From Firmicutes bacterium UBA993 (GTDB lineage Bacteria > Bacillota > Dethiobacteria > DTU022), in contig DBBD01000098.1 in the NCBI GenBank assembly GCA_002292015.1, forward strand, positions 1 to 7,170: a stretch of DNA of 7,170 bases. Reading direction: 5' to 3'. The notes beneath the pieces were generated by a model that saw only the letters and a program-made list of their open reading frames with translations, was not told where the DNA came from and searched no databases. Shown piece after piece: positions 5,773 to 7,170 of the stretch. The translations under genes and the position numbers were made by a program. Positions within the stretch are counted from its first letter, which is position 1. Each line of letters opens with the position of its first letter.

Positions 5773-7158
5773 TCACTTCAGCAGCGCCACCCCGATCGCT
5801 TCCTTAATATTGTCCACGCCGACCAGCTGTATCCCTATGAATTTTTCGTTACCCTTCTTTAGCTCCTCCAGGTTGGCCTGGGGCAGCACGAACCGCTTAA
5901 AGCCCAGCTTAACCGCCTCGCCCAGGCGCCGGCTGATCCGGCTGACCGGGCGGATCTCGCCGGTCAGGCCCACTTCGCCAACCGCTACCGTATCACCGTT
6001 TACGCTGATCCCTTTCAGGCTGGAAGTGAGGCTGAAAGCGAGCGCCAAGTCGGCCGCCGTCTCAAATAAGCGCACCCCGCCCACCACGTTTACGAAGGTA
6101 TCGAGGCCAAAAAAGGAAATCCCTGCATGCTTCTCCAGCACCGCCATCACCAGCGCCACCCGGTTGGAATCGATGCCGGTGGTGGTGCGCCGCGGTGCCG
6201 GGTAGGCCGTGGGGGCAGTTAGCGACTGGATCTCGACTAGAAGCGGCCGGGTGCCCTCCATGCTGGCGGTTATCACCGCCCCCGGGGCCTGATCCTGCCG
6301 CCGGGTGATAAACAGGTGCGAGGGGTTGGCCACCTCGACCATCCCTTCCGCCTCCATCATGAAGACGCCGATCTCGTTGGTTGATCCAAAGCGGTTCTTC
6401 ACCGCGCGTAAAATGCGGAAACTGTGGTAGCGGTCGCCTTCTAAGTAAAGAACGCAGTCCACCATGTGCTCAAGCAGGCGCGGCCCGGCCATCACCCCTT
6501 CCTTGGTCACATGGCCGATCAGAAAAACAGCCACATTTTGTTCCTTTGCCATCCGCACCAGTTCGCCGGTTACCTCGCGCACCTGGCTCACGCTGCCGGG
6601 GACGCTGTCTAAGTCGCTGCGGTAAACGGACTGCACCGAATCGACCACCAGCACAGCGGGGCCTAGTTCTGCGGCCAGGGAAAGCAGGGTATCGAGATCG
6701 GTCACCGCGGTGACGGCCAGGTCGTCAGCCGCCCCAACCCGGTCGGCACGCATCTTCAGCTGGCGCAGCGACTCCTCCCCGCTGGCGTAGAGAACCTTCC
6801 GGCGGGAGGCCAGACGGTTTGCCGCCTGCAGCATCAGGGTTGATTTGCCGATGCCCGGGTCGCCGCCTAACAGCACCACCGAGCCATCCACCAGGCCGCC
6901 GCCCAGTACCCGGTCAAATTCGCCGATGCTGGTAACGGTACGCTCTTCGTTGACTGCGGGCACGCTCTTCAGTGCCACCACTTCCGCAGCAGGCGCTGTC
7001 CGATAACTGTCCCCGGCCGCTTTCCGCTTTGAAACTGGGGCAGCTTTAAATTCGGCCATGGTGTTCCATTCACCACAGCCGGGGCAGCGCCCCAGCCATT
7101 TTTGCGTTTCGTAGCCGCAGCCGCTGCAGCAGTAGATTGTCGCCTGTTTTTTGGCCAA
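5773..7158 (-). CDS. radA: DNA repair/recombination protein RadA (Sms)
   Basis: RadA is a hexameric RecA-like ATPase that drives branch migration during homologous recombination and repair. Numbered from TTG 7158 (461 residues, typical length), the N-terminal zinc finger has C11, C14, C25 and C28. Walker A is GDPGIGKST (99-107, K105). Walker B is an LVVDS strand ending at D173. The RadA-specific KNRFG motif lies at 254-258. The C-terminal third is the Lon-protease-like domain (about 290-455). TTG 7158 gives the conserved MAKK beginning, and GGGGTG at 7165-7170 is a plausible ribosome site. GTG 7167 is an alternative that adds three residues and may have its site beyond the window. The gene is convergent with mazE, with 19 bases between stop codons and no recognisable terminator there. 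Upstream neighbours are outside the window, so operon context cannot be judged. Confidence 0.96.
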   Translation of the reverse strand: MAKKQATIYCCSGCGYETQKWLGRCPGCGEWNTMAEFKAAPVSKRKAAGDSYRTAPAAEVVALKSVPAVNEERTVTSIGEFDRVLGGGLVDGSVVLLGGDPGIGKSTLMLQAANRLASRRKVLYASGEESLRQLKMRADRVGAADDLAVTAVTDLDTLLSLAAELGPAVLVVDSVQSVYRSDLDSVPGSVSQVREVTGELVRMAKEQNVAVFLIGHVTKEGVMAGPRLLEHMVDCVLYLEGDRYHSFRILRAVKNRFGSTNEIGVFMMEAEGMVEVANPSHLFITRRQDQAPGAVITASMEGTRPLLVEIQSLTAPTAYPAPRRTTTGIDSNRVALVMAVLEKHAGISFFGLDTFVNVVGGVRLFETAADLALAFSLTSSLKGISVNGDTVAVGEVGLTGEIRPVSRISRRLGEAVKLGFKRFVLPQANLEELKKGNEKFIGIQLVGVDNIKEAIGVALLK

Positions 7159-7164
7159 ACCACA

Positions 7165-7170
7165 CACCCC
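7165..7170 (-). promoter_or_regulatory. possible ribosome binding site for radA (TTG start)
   Basis: On the minus strand GGGGTG ends 6 bases before TTG 7158, whose downstream codons give the conserved RadA AKK beginning. The window ends here, so a better site serving GTG 7167 cannot be excluded. Confidence 0.4.

Noticed and set aside
5620..5862. Overlapping plus-strand frame that might be a MazF toxin after mazE
   Set aside because: It starts inside mazE and runs into the radA 3' end, and shows none of the MazF features such as a GDIV-type N-terminal segment.
6381..6713. 110-residue plus-strand frame opposite radA
   Set aside because: Pro/Arg/Ser-rich shadow of a conserved radA region with no ribosome site or motif.
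1..7170. CRISPR array, insertion sequence, tRNA or phage attachment site
   Set aside because: I saw no spaced direct repeats, terminal inverted repeats with a transposase, cloverleaf, or integrase.

Overview
The window reads as a chromosomal segment of a GC-rich anaerobic Firmicute, perhaps a clostridial or syntrophic/acetogenic lineage. The reasons are strong purine-rich Shine-Dalgarno sites, frequent GTG/TTG starts, a tungsten-type aldehyde:ferredoxin oxidoreductase (AOR) and a Firmicute-type RadA. The lineage is an inference; no rRNA or species marker is present.

Layout: (1) 1-72 is a leader with a perfect 10-bp inverted repeat. (2) 73-1011 (+) encodes a metallophosphoesterase of the Icc/COG2129 type with an enlarged insert. 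(3) 1012-1159 is non-coding, with a weak promoter candidate and two imperfect hairpins. (4) 1160-5407 (+) is a tightly spaced four-gene run: a nucleotidyltransferase-fold protein, a four-cluster [4Fe-4S] protein, an AOR catalytic subunit and an iron-dependent alcohol dehydrogenase. It ends at a convincing rho-independent terminator (5424-5469). (5) 5511-5753 (+) is a small MazE-type antitoxin with no MazF toxin beside it. (6) 5773-7158 (-) is radA, convergent with mazE and nearly or fully complete at the window edge.

Working together: the AOR, the Fe-S protein and the Fe-ADH form a plausible module that interconverts carboxylic acids, aldehydes and alcohols. The AOR exchanges low-potential electrons between acid and aldehyde, the Fe-S protein carries those electrons, and the dehydrogenase couples aldehyde and alcohol to NAD(P)(H). 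Direction and substrate cannot be read from sequence. The nucleotidyltransferase-like gene sits 24 bases upstream of the Fe-S gene and has no obvious link to this chemistry. The phosphoesterase, mazE and radA look like independent units.

I see no CRISPR array, insertion sequence, tRNA, rRNA or clearly unprecedented system. The points most worth a second look are the toxin-less mazE, the AOR cluster lacking a flavoprotein subunit, and the co-linear nucleotidyltransferase-like gene.
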